Assembly (NCBI RefSeq): GCF_900143065.1
Contig: NZ_FRCX01000004.1
Span: forward strand, 372,001 to 436,000
DNA length: 64,000 bases
Direction of reading: 5' to 3'
Source of the DNA: Duganella sacchari
GTDB lineage: Bacteria > Pseudomonadota > Gammaproteobacteria > Burkholderiales > Burkholderiaceae_D
Position numbers and translations under genes: made by a program
Shown here: one piece after another, positions 52,240 through 59,699 of the stretch
Layout: each line of letters begins with the position of its first letter
Numbering within the stretch: the stretch's first letter is position 1
The notes under the pieces: model-generated
What the model was told of the DNA's origin: nothing
Seen by the model: the letters and a program-made list of their open reading frames with translations, nothing else
Database searches by the model: none

Positions 52240-53787
52240 ATGTATTTCACCGTCCAGACAGCGACGCATCATCGTTTGCCGCTGTACAAGACCGTCTTGT
52301 GCGTGACGTGCGCGCTGCTGTTGATCGTCAACGGTTTCAGCCTGTTCCACAATCTGCAAGCGCTGCGCGGCGCGCAAGTTCTGCTGAGCCAGACTGCGCG
52401 CGTGGCTGACCGTCTTCAATATCTCAATGTGCTGGTGCTTGATGCGGAAAGCAGCATGCGCAGCTATTTTCTGTCCGGCCGTGATTCCTACCTGGGACCG
52501 ACCCGCACCGCGCTGGCCGATAGCGAAACCGAATTCAAGGAACTGGAAAAACTGCTGGCGGATAATCCGTCGCAGCTCAAGAACCTGACCCAGCTGCACA
52601 CGCTGGTGCGCCGCCGCCTCAGCATCATGAGCCAGGCGATTGATGTCTACCGTGACGGCGGCCTGGCTGAAATCGTCAAGATCGCCCAGCTCAGCGACGA
52701 CCGTGCCAGCATGGACGAAATCCGTCTGCTGGTAGTCATCATGGAGCAGGAGCAGAATGAAACGTTGAATGCGCGCAGCTCGATGTTTTACCAGGAATAC
52801 CAGAAGGCGGTGTGGCTGGGCGTGAGCATCAATGCGCTGGCGATCCTGGTGCTGATCATGTTTTATCAGCTGGTGCGGCGCAGCTTTGCGCACCGCGCTG
52901 CAGTCGAGCATGCGCTGCAAAGCGCCAACGAGAATCTGGAATCGACCGTGGAGCAGCGTACCGAACAGCTGTCGGTGCTGTCGCGCCATCTCATCAGCAT
53001 CAGCGAAGAAGAAAAGGTGCGTCTGTCGCGCGAGCTGCACGATGAACTGGGTGCCAACCTGACGTCGATCGGCATGGATATCGGCGCTGTCACCAAGCAG
53101 TTGCGCGATAGCCACCCGGAGCTGGCCGAGCAGCTCAAGCGCGCCCGCGCCACGCTGGTGGAGACAGTGGAGATGAAGCGCCGCATCGTCGAGAATCTGC
53201 GCCCCAGTCTGCTGGACAACCTGGGCCTGTGTGCAGCCATTGAAAGTTATTGCGAAGAGTTCAGCCGCCTGTCGCAGGTGCGCTGCGATTGCAGTGTGGC
53301 GGCGGAAATTGAACATGCGGCCCGTACCTCGGGTGGCGATCTGGCGATTGCGCTGTTCCGCATCGTGCAGGAGTCGCTGACCAATATCCGCAAATACGCC
53401 AAGGCCAGCCGCGTCACCGTCACGCTGGCCCGCAATGGCGATGGCCTGATGCTGCGGATTATTGATGATGGTATCGGCATTTCGTCCGACAACATCGTCA
53501 AGCCCATGTCGCATGGTTTGCTGGGCATGCGGGAACGTGCCTTGCTGCTGGGCGGCAGCATGAATATCCGTCGTGGCCGCAACGATATGGGGACATGTAT
53601 CGAGGTGGCGATACCGCTGCGCGGCGCGACTTCCGGAGCAGCAGCACCCATCCCGGCGCTGCCGCCTGCCATCAGCGACGTGATTAGCAGCGTGCTACAT
53701 CCACCCGCAGACGATCAAACTCCGTCTTCGCCACCTTATAGCACTCACCCGCATAATCCTCCAAGCCTGAGCGATCAAGCACAGTGA
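52240..53787 (+). CDS. Sensor histidine kinase with CHASE3-like sensor (HisKA_3)
   Basis: 515 aa. Transmembrane helices near 17-36 and 190-211 flank a periplasmic helical region resembling CHASE3 (DAESSMRSYFLSGRDSYL). A coiled coil leads to the HisKA_3 box with His267 (LSRELHDELGANLTSIG), and the ATP-binding domain has ESLTNIRKYAKAS, DDGIGI and HGLLGMRERALLLGG. The C-terminal 60 residues are a Pro/Ala/Ser-rich tail. The last 104 bases are antisense to the 3' end of the Crp-type gene. It likely phosphorylates the NarL-type regulator upstream. Confidence 0.93.
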   Translation: MYFTVQTATHHRLPLYKTVLCVTCALLLIVNGFSLFHNLQALRGAQVLLSQTARVADRLQYLNVLVLDAESSMRSYFLSGRDSYLGPTRTALADSETEFKELEKLLADNPSQLKNLTQLHTLVRRRLSIMSQAIDVYRDGGLAEIVKIAQLSDDRASMDEIRLLVVIMEQEQNETLNARSSMFYQEYQKAVWLGVSINALAILVLIMFYQLVRRSFAHRAAVEHALQSANENLESTVEQRTEQLSVLSRHLISISEEEKVRLSRELHDELGANLTSIGMDIGAVTKQLRDSHPELAEQLKRARATLVETVEMKRRIVENLRPSLLDNLGLCAAIESYCEEFSRLSQVRCDCSVAAEIEHAARTSGGDLAIALFRIVQESLTNIRKYAKASRVTVTLARNGDGLMLRIIDDGIGISSDNIVKPMSHGLLGMRERALLLGGSMNIRRGRNDMGTCIEVAIPLRGATSGAAAPIPALPPAISDVISSVLHPPADDQTPSSPPYSTHPHNPPSLSDQAQ

Positions 53788-54463
53788 TATTGCCGCGGCG
53801 GTAGGTAATCAGGCCTTCGTCCTGCAGCTTGCCGGCGGCGGCGGTAATGCTTTCGCGGCGCACGCCCAGCATAATCGAGATCATTTCCTGCGTGACTTTC
53901 AGGGCGTTCGATGGCGAGCGGTCCAGGCGGTCCAGCAGCCAGCGGCACAGCTTTTGTTCGATCGAGCTGTGGCGGCCGCCCACGGCGTTCTGCGCCATCT
54001 GCGCGAACAGCGCGGTGTTGTAGCGCATCAGCAGCGCGGGCAGGGCGCCACCCTTGCTGAACGCTTCGCGCAGATGCTGGGCCTTCATGCGGTAGCCATA
54101 GCCGGCGGCTTGCACCACCGCGCTGCACATGGCGCGCTCGCCTTCAAACAGCGACACGCCCACCACGCCTTCATGACCTACCACAGCAATCTCGGTGGTG
54201 GCGCCGTCTTCCATCACATACAGCAGCGAGACGATCGCCGAGGTCGGGAAGTGGACGTACTCCATCGTGGTGCCGAATTCAAACAGCTCTTTGCCAAACG
54301 GCAGTTGCACCAGCTCCAGGTGTGGGAACAAGGATTCCAGGACGTCGCGCGGCAGGGCTGACAGCAGTTCGTTCTGCTGGGCGCCGCTATAGGTAACCGC
54401 AGGCCGGGCCGCAACTTTATTGGCGTTTTTCCTGGTGGTTGCGATGACTTCGGTAGTGTTCAT
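53684..54463 (-). CDS. Crp/Fnr-family transcriptional regulator
   Basis: 259 aa. Cyclic-nucleotide-binding-like N-domain (LVQLPFGKELFEFGTTMEYVHFP; EIAVVGHEGVVGVSLFEG) and a C-terminal Crp-type HTH (VTQEMISIMLGVRRESITAAAGKLQDEGLI, in parts). It lacks the Fnr cysteines, so it is not an obvious oxygen sensor. ATG 54463 has GAGGA 6 bases upstream; a GTG four codons earlier is the alternative. Its 3' end overlaps the histidine kinase gene by 104 bases. Confidence 0.92.
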   Translation of the reverse strand: MNTTEVIATTRKNANKVAARPAVTYSGAQQNELLSALPRDVLESLFPHLELVQLPFGKELFEFGTTMEYVHFPTSAIVSLLYVMEDGATTEIAVVGHEGVVGVSLFEGERAMCSAVVQAAGYGYRMKAQHLREAFSKGGALPALLMRYNTALFAQMAQNAVGGRHSSIEQKLCRWLLDRLDRSPSNALKVTQEMISIMLGVRRESITAAAGKLQDEGLITYRRGNITVLDRSGLEDYAGECYKVAKTEFDRLRVDVARC

Positions 54464-54480
54464 GGTGATCCTCACAAGCT

Positions 54481-54588
54481 AGTTACGTGTTGGTGTAACT
54501 TTATGAGGATTGTTAGTTTGCGAACATAAGAGCAGGGGACGCGGAAATGTAGGCATGGACCATGCACGCTTGTAGTCCTGGTCCTACA
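54481..54588. promoter_or_regulatory. Cluster of inverted repeats upstream of the Crp-type gene
   Basis: Three inverted repeats lie in the 193-bp divergent gap: AGTTAC-N8-GTAACT (54481-54500, 18 bases upstream of the Crp-type ATG), GCATGG-A-CCATGC (54553-54565) and TGTAG-N8-CTACA (54571-54588). The first is placed for autoregulation. None matches the textbook CRP or FNR consensus exactly. Confidence 0.4.
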
Positions 54589-54656
54589 CGGGCCACTGTC
54601 TTTATCGGAGAGGTAGCGGCATAATTGCATAAACCCCGACAAGGTGGCGCACGATT

Positions 54657-55325
54657 ATGCACATACTGGTAGTGGAAGATGATGTGGTGTTGGCCGACGG
54701 TCTGCGCCGCGTACTGGGCAGCCATGGCATGGCGGTGGAGGTGGTCGCCAACGGCACGCAAGCGGACCAGCTGCTGCAACGCGCCGTGGCAGCGGAGGTC
54801 GTGGTGCTGGATATCGGCTTGCCCGGCCTGGACGGCTTTGAAGTGGTGCGCCGACTGCGTGCGCGCGGTAGCGCCGTGCCGGTGCTGCTGCTGACCGCGC
54901 GCGACGCCATCGAGGACCGCGTGCGTGGCCTGGAACTGGGCGCCGACGATTATCTGGTCAAGCCGTTTGCGACTGCGGAACTAGTGGCGCGCGTCAAGGC
55001 GCTGGCGCGGCGCCATGCGCCTCGTCCTACAGGACTGGCGCTGGGCAAGCTGTCGCTGGATGTGGATGCCAGGCGCGCGCGGGTAGGCGACAAGGTGACC
55101 GAATTGTCGGTGCGCGAGTGGGCCGTATTGGAATATCTCCTACAGCATGCGGCGCGCGTGGTGTCCAAACAGCAGATCATCGACGCCATCCTGCCGTGGG
55201 GCGATGACATCACGCCCAACGCGGTGGAAGTGTATATCTCGCGCCTGCGGCTCAAGATTGCCGATGCCGGCGTTTCTATCCGCACCATCCGCGGCTTTGG
55301 CTACATGCTGGAGCTGACTGCATGA
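54657..55325 (+). CDS. OmpR-family response regulator (QseB/TctD-like)
   Basis: 222 aa. Receiver domain with acidic residues EDD (7-9), phospho-acceptor Asp52 in VVLDIGLPG and Lys in DDYLVKPF; C-terminal winged helix with LSVREWAVLEYLLQHAARVVSKQQI (in parts) and NAVEVYISRLRLKI. The stop overlaps the kinase start by 4 bases, so the pair is translationally coupled. Direct repeats upstream of the pilin operon are a candidate target. Confidence 0.93.
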   Translation: MHILVVEDDVVLADGLRRVLGSHGMAVEVVANGTQADQLLQRAVAAEVVVLDIGLPGLDGFEVVRRLRARGSAVPVLLLTARDAIEDRVRGLELGADDYLVKPFATAELVARVKALARRHAPRPTGLALGKLSLDVDARRARVGDKVTELSVREWAVLEYLLQHAARVVSKQQIIDAILPWGDDITPNAVEVYISRLRLKIADAGVSIRTIRGFGYMLELTA

Positions 55326-56308
55326 GCAGCGTGCGGCTACGCCTGCTTAAATGGCTGATACCGCCGATCCTGCTCATGAACCTGGGCGCCGGCGCGCTGG
55401 CCTACATGCTGGCGCCACCGCATCTGCGCGAGGCCGTGCTGCGCACACTGGTGCTGGTGGAGGTGGTGTTTGCGCTGGCGTGCGTGGGCCTGATCTGGTT
55501 CTCGGTCACTAACGGCTTGCGTCCGCTGAATCGTCTGAGCGCCGGCCTGCATGCGCGCGCTGCCGACGATCTCGCGCCCATCGCTGTCGGCGAAGTGCCT
55601 CACGAACTGGAAGCCGTCGTCTCCGCGTTCAACGACCTGCTGGCGAGGGTGGGCGAGGGCGCGCGGGCGCGGCAGGACTTTCTGGCCAACGTCGCCCATC
55701 AGTTACGTACGCCGCTGGCGGGCCTCAAGACGCAGCTGGAATGGCTGCGGGCGCGGCACGGCGAACCGGACACCGCACAATCGCTGGCGTTGATGCTGTC
55801 GGCGACCGAGCGCATGATACGGCAAACCAATCAGCTGCTGGCGCTGGCCCGCGCCGAACCGCAGCACTTCGAAAAGGCCAGGCTGGAGCCGCTGGCGCTG
55901 GATGCGCTGGTGGCTGACGCGGTGCAGGCCTTTGTCGATCAGGCCACGCTGAAAAACATCGACATCGGCTTTGACCTGCAGCCGGCGGTCGTCACGGGGG
56001 ACCGCTTCCTGCTGCGCGACCTCATCGACAATCTCATCGATAACGCCATCAGCTACACGCCGTCGCATGGTGCGGTCACCGTCACCGTGCGGCCGGGCTG
56101 GCTCACCGTGGAAGACAATGGCCCCGGCATTCCGGCCGGCAAGCGCGAGCAGGTGTTCAGCCGCTACGTCCGGCTGGACGAGCGCACCCACGGCAGCGGC
56201 CTGGGGCTGGCGATCGTACGCGACATCGCCATGGTCCACGGCGCCCGGTTGACGCTGGGCGATGGCGCAGACGGCCGTGGCGCCCTGTTCTGCGTGAAAT
56301 TTTCCTGA
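55322..56308 (+). CDS. Sensor histidine kinase with minimal periplasmic loop
   Basis: 328 aa, smaller than TctE/QseC-type kinases. Two helices (about 10-30 and 41-62) are separated by only about 10 periplasmic residues (APPHLREAVL), so there is no extracytoplasmic sensor domain. A HAMP-like linker (NGLRPLNRLSAGLHARAADDLAPI, in parts), the HisKA box with His126 (NVAHQLRTPLAGL) and the HATPase N, G1 and G2 boxes (DNLIDNAISYTP, VEDNGPGIP, HGSGLGLAIV) follow. It probably senses within the membrane or through another protein. It ends 99 bases before the pilin operon. Confidence 0.93.
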   Translation: MSSVRLRLLKWLIPPILLMNLGAGALAYMLAPPHLREAVLRTLVLVEVVFALACVGLIWFSVTNGLRPLNRLSAGLHARAADDLAPIAVGEVPHELEAVVSAFNDLLARVGEGARARQDFLANVAHQLRTPLAGLKTQLEWLRARHGEPDTAQSLALMLSATERMIRQTNQLLALARAEPQHFEKARLEPLALDALVADAVQAFVDQATLKNIDIGFDLQPAVVTGDRFLLRDLIDNLIDNAISYTPSHGAVTVTVRPGWLTVEDNGPGIPAGKREQVFSRYVRLDERTHGSGLGLAIVRDIAMVHGARLTLGDGADGRGALFCVKFS

Positions 56309-56318
56309 ATTTGTGCGC

Positions 56319-56347
56319 TTGTCAGCGGTTTGTCAGGATTTCCTCAG
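56319..56347 (+). promoter_or_regulatory. 11-bp-spaced direct repeats upstream of the pilin operon
   Basis: TTGTCAG occurs at 56319-56325 and again at 56330-56336, with a 5-of-7 match (TCCTCAG) at 56341-56347. All three are exactly 11 bases apart, the pattern bound by OmpR/PhoB-family dimers. A weak -10 (TACACT, 56369-56374) lies at the distance expected for an activator-dependent promoter. The adjacent OmpR-type regulator is the obvious candidate. Inference. Confidence 0.45.
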
Positions 56348-56407
56348 GGAAATGCAAGCAAACGTGGTTACACTGTTCCTCATAGGCTAAAAAACCGGGA
56401 GCAAGCC

Positions 56408-56836
56408 ATGCAGCGACGCATTCAGCAGGGTTTCACACTGATTGAAGTCATGATAACCGTGGCGATCGTCGGCATCCTGCTGGCGGTGGCGATTCCGGCC
56501 TACAGCGATTACACCACGCGTGGCCGGCTCAGCGAAGCCTTCACCGCGCTGGGCGGCGCGCAGACCGCCGCCGAGCAGTACTGGTCGAATAATCGCACCT
56601 ACGTCAGCTTCGACACCTCGCCCAGCTTCCCGGCCCGCACCCCAAACTTTACCTACGCCCTGAGCAATGCCACCGCTTCAACCTACACCCTCACGGCCAC
56701 CGGCACCGCCAAGGCGAATGGTTTTGTCTTCACCATCAACGAAAGCGGCACCCATGCCACGACCGGCAGCCCGGCGGGCTGGGGAACCAACGCCAACTGC
56801 TGGGTGGACCATAAAGGTGGAGCATGTTCCAATTAA
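56408..56836 (+). CDS. pilE: Type IV pilin, PilE-like
   Basis: 142-aa prepilin. ATG 56408 has GGGAG 6 bases upstream and gives a short basic leader (MQRRIQQG) and the type III signal cleavage at G/FTLIEVMITVAIVGILLAVA, with Glu5 present. A C-terminal disulfide loop is likely (NCWVDHKGGAC). It resembles PilE minor pilins of the fimU-pilE cluster, but stands first instead of last. The gene overlaps the next by 13 bases. Confidence 0.88.
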   Translation: MQRRIQQGFTLIEVMITVAIVGILLAVAIPAYSDYTTRGRLSEAFTALGGAQTAAEQYWSNNRTYVSFDTSPSFPARTPNFTYALSNATASTYTLTATGTAKANGFVFTINESGTHATTGSPAGWGTNANCWVDHKGGACSN

Positions 56837-57462
56837 GACTAGGCGCTGACCGCAGCAAAGGCTTTACGCTGATTGAACTGCTGGTCACCATCACCATCTT
56901 TGGCATCATGCTGGCCATCGGCATCCCGAACGCCAGCAACTGGCTGCTGACCAACCGCGCACGCGGCGCCAGCGAGTTCTATGCGGAAGGCTTCAGCATG
57001 GCGCGGCGCCAGGCGGTATCGCACAATTCGTTCAGCCGCATCTCGCTCACGCCCAACGTCAATTCGGGGCAGATGGACTGGCAGGTGGACATCTGCTTCG
57101 TCGGCGCCAACACCACGTGTGCGCCGGGCGACAATACGTGGTCAACGACCAGCGCCGCTGCCGCCAATGATCCGCAGGGCGCTGCCGGCTTCCGTTCGGT
57201 GTTCCGCGCGGCCGACGCGCTGCCGTCGTCGGAAGTGCTGCAGCCAACCACGCTACCGGCCGGGGCGTCACAGGTCTACTACACAGCGACAGGCTGGGTC
57301 GATACCACGTTCGGCGCCAACCTCACGCAACTGCGTCTGGACCCGTCAACCCAGTACGCCAGCCAGGTGCCGGTGGTGGCGCTGGTTGTCACGCTGGCCG
57401 GCATGGCGACCAAATGCGATCCCTCGCTGCCCGCCACCGATAACCGTGCCTGCCCACCATGA
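56824..57462 (+). CDS. fimT: FimT/GspH-family minor pilin
   Basis: 212-aa pseudopilin: leader MFQLRLGADRSKG, cleavage before FTLIELLVTITIFGIMLAIG with Glu5, and a GspH-like beta domain (EFYAEGFSMARRQAVSHNS; LRLDPSTQYA). It overlaps pilE by 13 bases and pilV by 4, consistent with coupled translation of the priming complex of minor pilins. Confidence 0.85.
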   Translation: MFQLRLGADRSKGFTLIELLVTITIFGIMLAIGIPNASNWLLTNRARGASEFYAEGFSMARRQAVSHNSFSRISLTPNVNSGQMDWQVDICFVGANTTCAPGDNTWSTTSAAAANDPQGAAGFRSVFRAADALPSSEVLQPTTLPAGASQVYYTATGWVDTTFGANLTQLRLDPSTQYASQVPVVALVVTLAGMATKCDPSLPATDNRACPP

Positions 57463-57887
57463 AAACCCGCATACAACGCCAACGCCGCCAGCACGGCATC
57501 GCACTGCTGGAAGCCATGCTGGCCATTGTCATCCTCGGCATCGGCTTGCTGGGGACTGTGGGCTTGCAGGCGCGCGCCTACGCGGCGCTGTCGGATGCTG
57601 GCATGCGTGCGGAAGCCACGCTGGCGACCGAAAAGCTGATTGGTGTCATCAACGCCGACCTGCCCAATGCGACCTCCTACAATCTGGCGGAGAGCGGGAC
57701 GCCGAATGCGCTGCTGCTGCCGTGGGCGAACGAAACCAAGGCCGCCATTCCGGGCGCGTTGCTGTCGGTGCAGGTACAGGACCAGCCGGCGCTGAACCGC
57801 TATCAGGTCGATATTTCCATCCGCTGGCAGCGCAAGGCGCGCAGCGAAATCAATCGCCACCGGGTCACTTCCTACATCGCGCGCTGA
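57459..57887 (+). CDS. pilV: Minor pilin PilV
   Basis: 142 aa. Basic leader of 13 residues ending in HG, then IALLEAMLAIVILGIGLLGTVGLQ; Glu5 is present but the first mature residue is Ile rather than Phe. The short globular part ends with a typical VDISIRWQ strand. One base separates it from pilW. Confidence 0.87.
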   Translation: MKTRIQRQRRQHGIALLEAMLAIVILGIGLLGTVGLQARAYAALSDAGMRAEATLATEKLIGVINADLPNATSYNLAESGTPNALLLPWANETKAAIPGALLSVQVQDQPALNRYQVDISIRWQRKARSEINRHRVTSYIAR

Positions 57888-57888
57888 C

Positions 57889-59103
57889 ATGGATACCTTG
57901 GCAAAACATCGTAACAGCGGCTTCTCGCTGGTGGAACTGATGGTCAGCGTGGTGATCGGCATGCTGGCGCTGCTGTTTGCCACGCGCCTGGTCATCAGTG
58001 GCGAAACCAATAAAGACGCCGCAGTGGGCGGCGGCGACTCCATGCAGAACGGTATGCTGGCGATGTTCTCGCTGAGCGGCGACGCCAGTACCGCCGGCTG
58101 GGGCCTCAACGACCGCACAGTCGCCGGCTGCAATACCACCTTCAGCGACCAGCGCGGCTATGCGCTGCTCAGCGTGAAGCGCGACGCCACGGATATCACG
58201 CCGTTGGCCGCCGTCGTGATCCAGTCGAACAATGCGGCGCCGGATGTGATCTCGTTTAACAGCGGCAGCTCCAATGCCGGCGTGGGCTCCATCCTGATGA
58301 CGGCGGATTACGGCGGCGAGAGTTATGTGGTGGGCGCGCAAGGCTCGCCGTATGGCTACAACAATGGCGATGTGCTGGTGGTGGCGCCGCAGTCGCCTGA
58401 CCGTCCCTGCACCGTGATGCAGATGGCGGGCTTTAATCCGGCAACGGGCCACAGTGCGGAAATGCTGCTCAACACGGGGGGCGCGTATCGCTACAATCCC
58501 GCCGCCAGCATGGCGCAGGCCTACGCCAAGAACGTCACCTTCCTGTACAACCTGGGGCAGCCGAACCTGCTGCACTTCCATACCTGGTCGGTGCAGAACG
58601 GCATCCTGCGCCTGCGTGCCACCGACCTGGCAGGTTCGGAACAGAATGGCGCCTCGGTGAGCGACAACATCGTTTCAATCAAGGCGCAATACGGTTTTGA
58701 TACGCGCGCGCTGGCCAATTACGACCCCAACCCGGCCGGTAACGGCACGCAGATGCTGCCAACCACCAACGGCGGCATGCAGCTCACGCGCTGGAGCCCG
58801 ACCATGATCGACGCCGACGGCGATGGCGTGGTGGGCGGCCCGGGCGATTATCAGCGTATCGCAGCGGTGCGGATTGCCGTGGTGGCGCGCAGTAAAACGG
58901 TCGAGAAGCCCAATCTGGCGGGACAGTGTACTGCGACCGGCACGCTGCCTACCGTGTTCTCCACCAGTGTGCCGAATGGCGTGGCGGCGGTGCCGGTGCA
59001 GGTGAACGTGGCGGTCGCCGGCGATGCGGTCAGCTGGAAGTGCTATCGCTACCGCGTGTTCGAGACCATCGTCCCCATCCTGAATTCCCAATACCGGCCA
59101 TGA
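57889..59103 (+). CDS. pilW: Minor pilin PilW
   Basis: 404-aa large minor pilin: leader ending NSG, then FSLVELMVSVVIGMLALLFATRL with Glu5. The globular region contains VTFLYNLGQ and VSIKAQYGFDTR, typical of PilW. The stop overlaps the pilX start (ATGA). Confidence 0.88.
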   Translation: MDTLAKHRNSGFSLVELMVSVVIGMLALLFATRLVISGETNKDAAVGGGDSMQNGMLAMFSLSGDASTAGWGLNDRTVAGCNTTFSDQRGYALLSVKRDATDITPLAAVVIQSNNAAPDVISFNSGSSNAGVGSILMTADYGGESYVVGAQGSPYGYNNGDVLVVAPQSPDRPCTVMQMAGFNPATGHSAEMLLNTGGAYRYNPAASMAQAYAKNVTFLYNLGQPNLLHFHTWSVQNGILRLRATDLAGSEQNGASVSDNIVSIKAQYGFDTRALANYDPNPAGNGTQMLPTTNGGMQLTRWSPTMIDADGDGVVGGPGDYQRIAAVRIAVVARSKTVEKPNLAGQCTATGTLPTVFSTSVPNGVAAVPVQVNVAVAGDAVSWKCYRYRVFETIVPILNSQYRP

Positions 59104-59690
59104 TGATGCGCGCCCACATCCTCCGTCGCCAGCGCGGCATCGCCTTGCCCATCATGCTCATCATGCTGGCGGTAATGATGGTCAGCAGTATCTACCTGCT
59201 CAAGTCCAGCACCTCGACCACGCTGACCACCTCCAACCTGGCGTATGAGGCGGCGCTGACCAAGGCTGCGGATGCGGGCCTGCACGCGGGCTTCACCTAC
59301 CTGCGCACCATCCCCAACAAGAATGTGCTGCTGACCGACCAGGCGGCGGCCGGCTACGTGGCGACGCTGGCGCAAAACTGGACCGTCAGTAATCCTAACT
59401 TCTGGCTGGGCGCCATTACCTTGCCGGCCGATGCGGACGGCAACCGGGTGCAGTACGTGATCCACCGCATGTGCGCCTTCACCGGGGCTTACGACAACCC
59501 GACCAACCGCTGCCAGACCACCGCGCCCCGCCCCGGCACCACCGGCCCGCGCGCACTTGGCGAAACGCTCAAGATCGACGCCTCCAACCTGGCCAGTGCG
59601 GCCCAAATCCATTACGTCGTAACGGCGCGCGTGTTTGGTCCGCGCGGCGGCAATGTGGTGACGCAGGCCGTCATCATGAAAGGCCCTTGA
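59100..59690 (+). CDS. pilX: Minor pilin PilX
   Basis: 196 aa. The start is at the first of three consecutive ATGs (59100), overlapping pilW. The leader MMMRAHILRRQRG is followed by IALPIMLIMLAVMMVSSIYLL, lacking Glu5, as is usual for PilX. Family relatives stabilise filaments or sit at the priming complex. Nine bases precede pilY1. Confidence 0.86.
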   Translation: MMMRAHILRRQRGIALPIMLIMLAVMMVSSIYLLKSSTSTTLTTSNLAYEAALTKAADAGLHAGFTYLRTIPNKNVLLTDQAAAGYVATLAQNWTVSNPNFWLGAITLPADADGNRVQYVIHRMCAFTGAYDNPTNRCQTTAPRPGTTGPRALGETLKIDASNLASAAQIHYVVTARVFGPRGGNVVTQAVIMKGP

Positions 59691-59699
59691 GGATTCATC

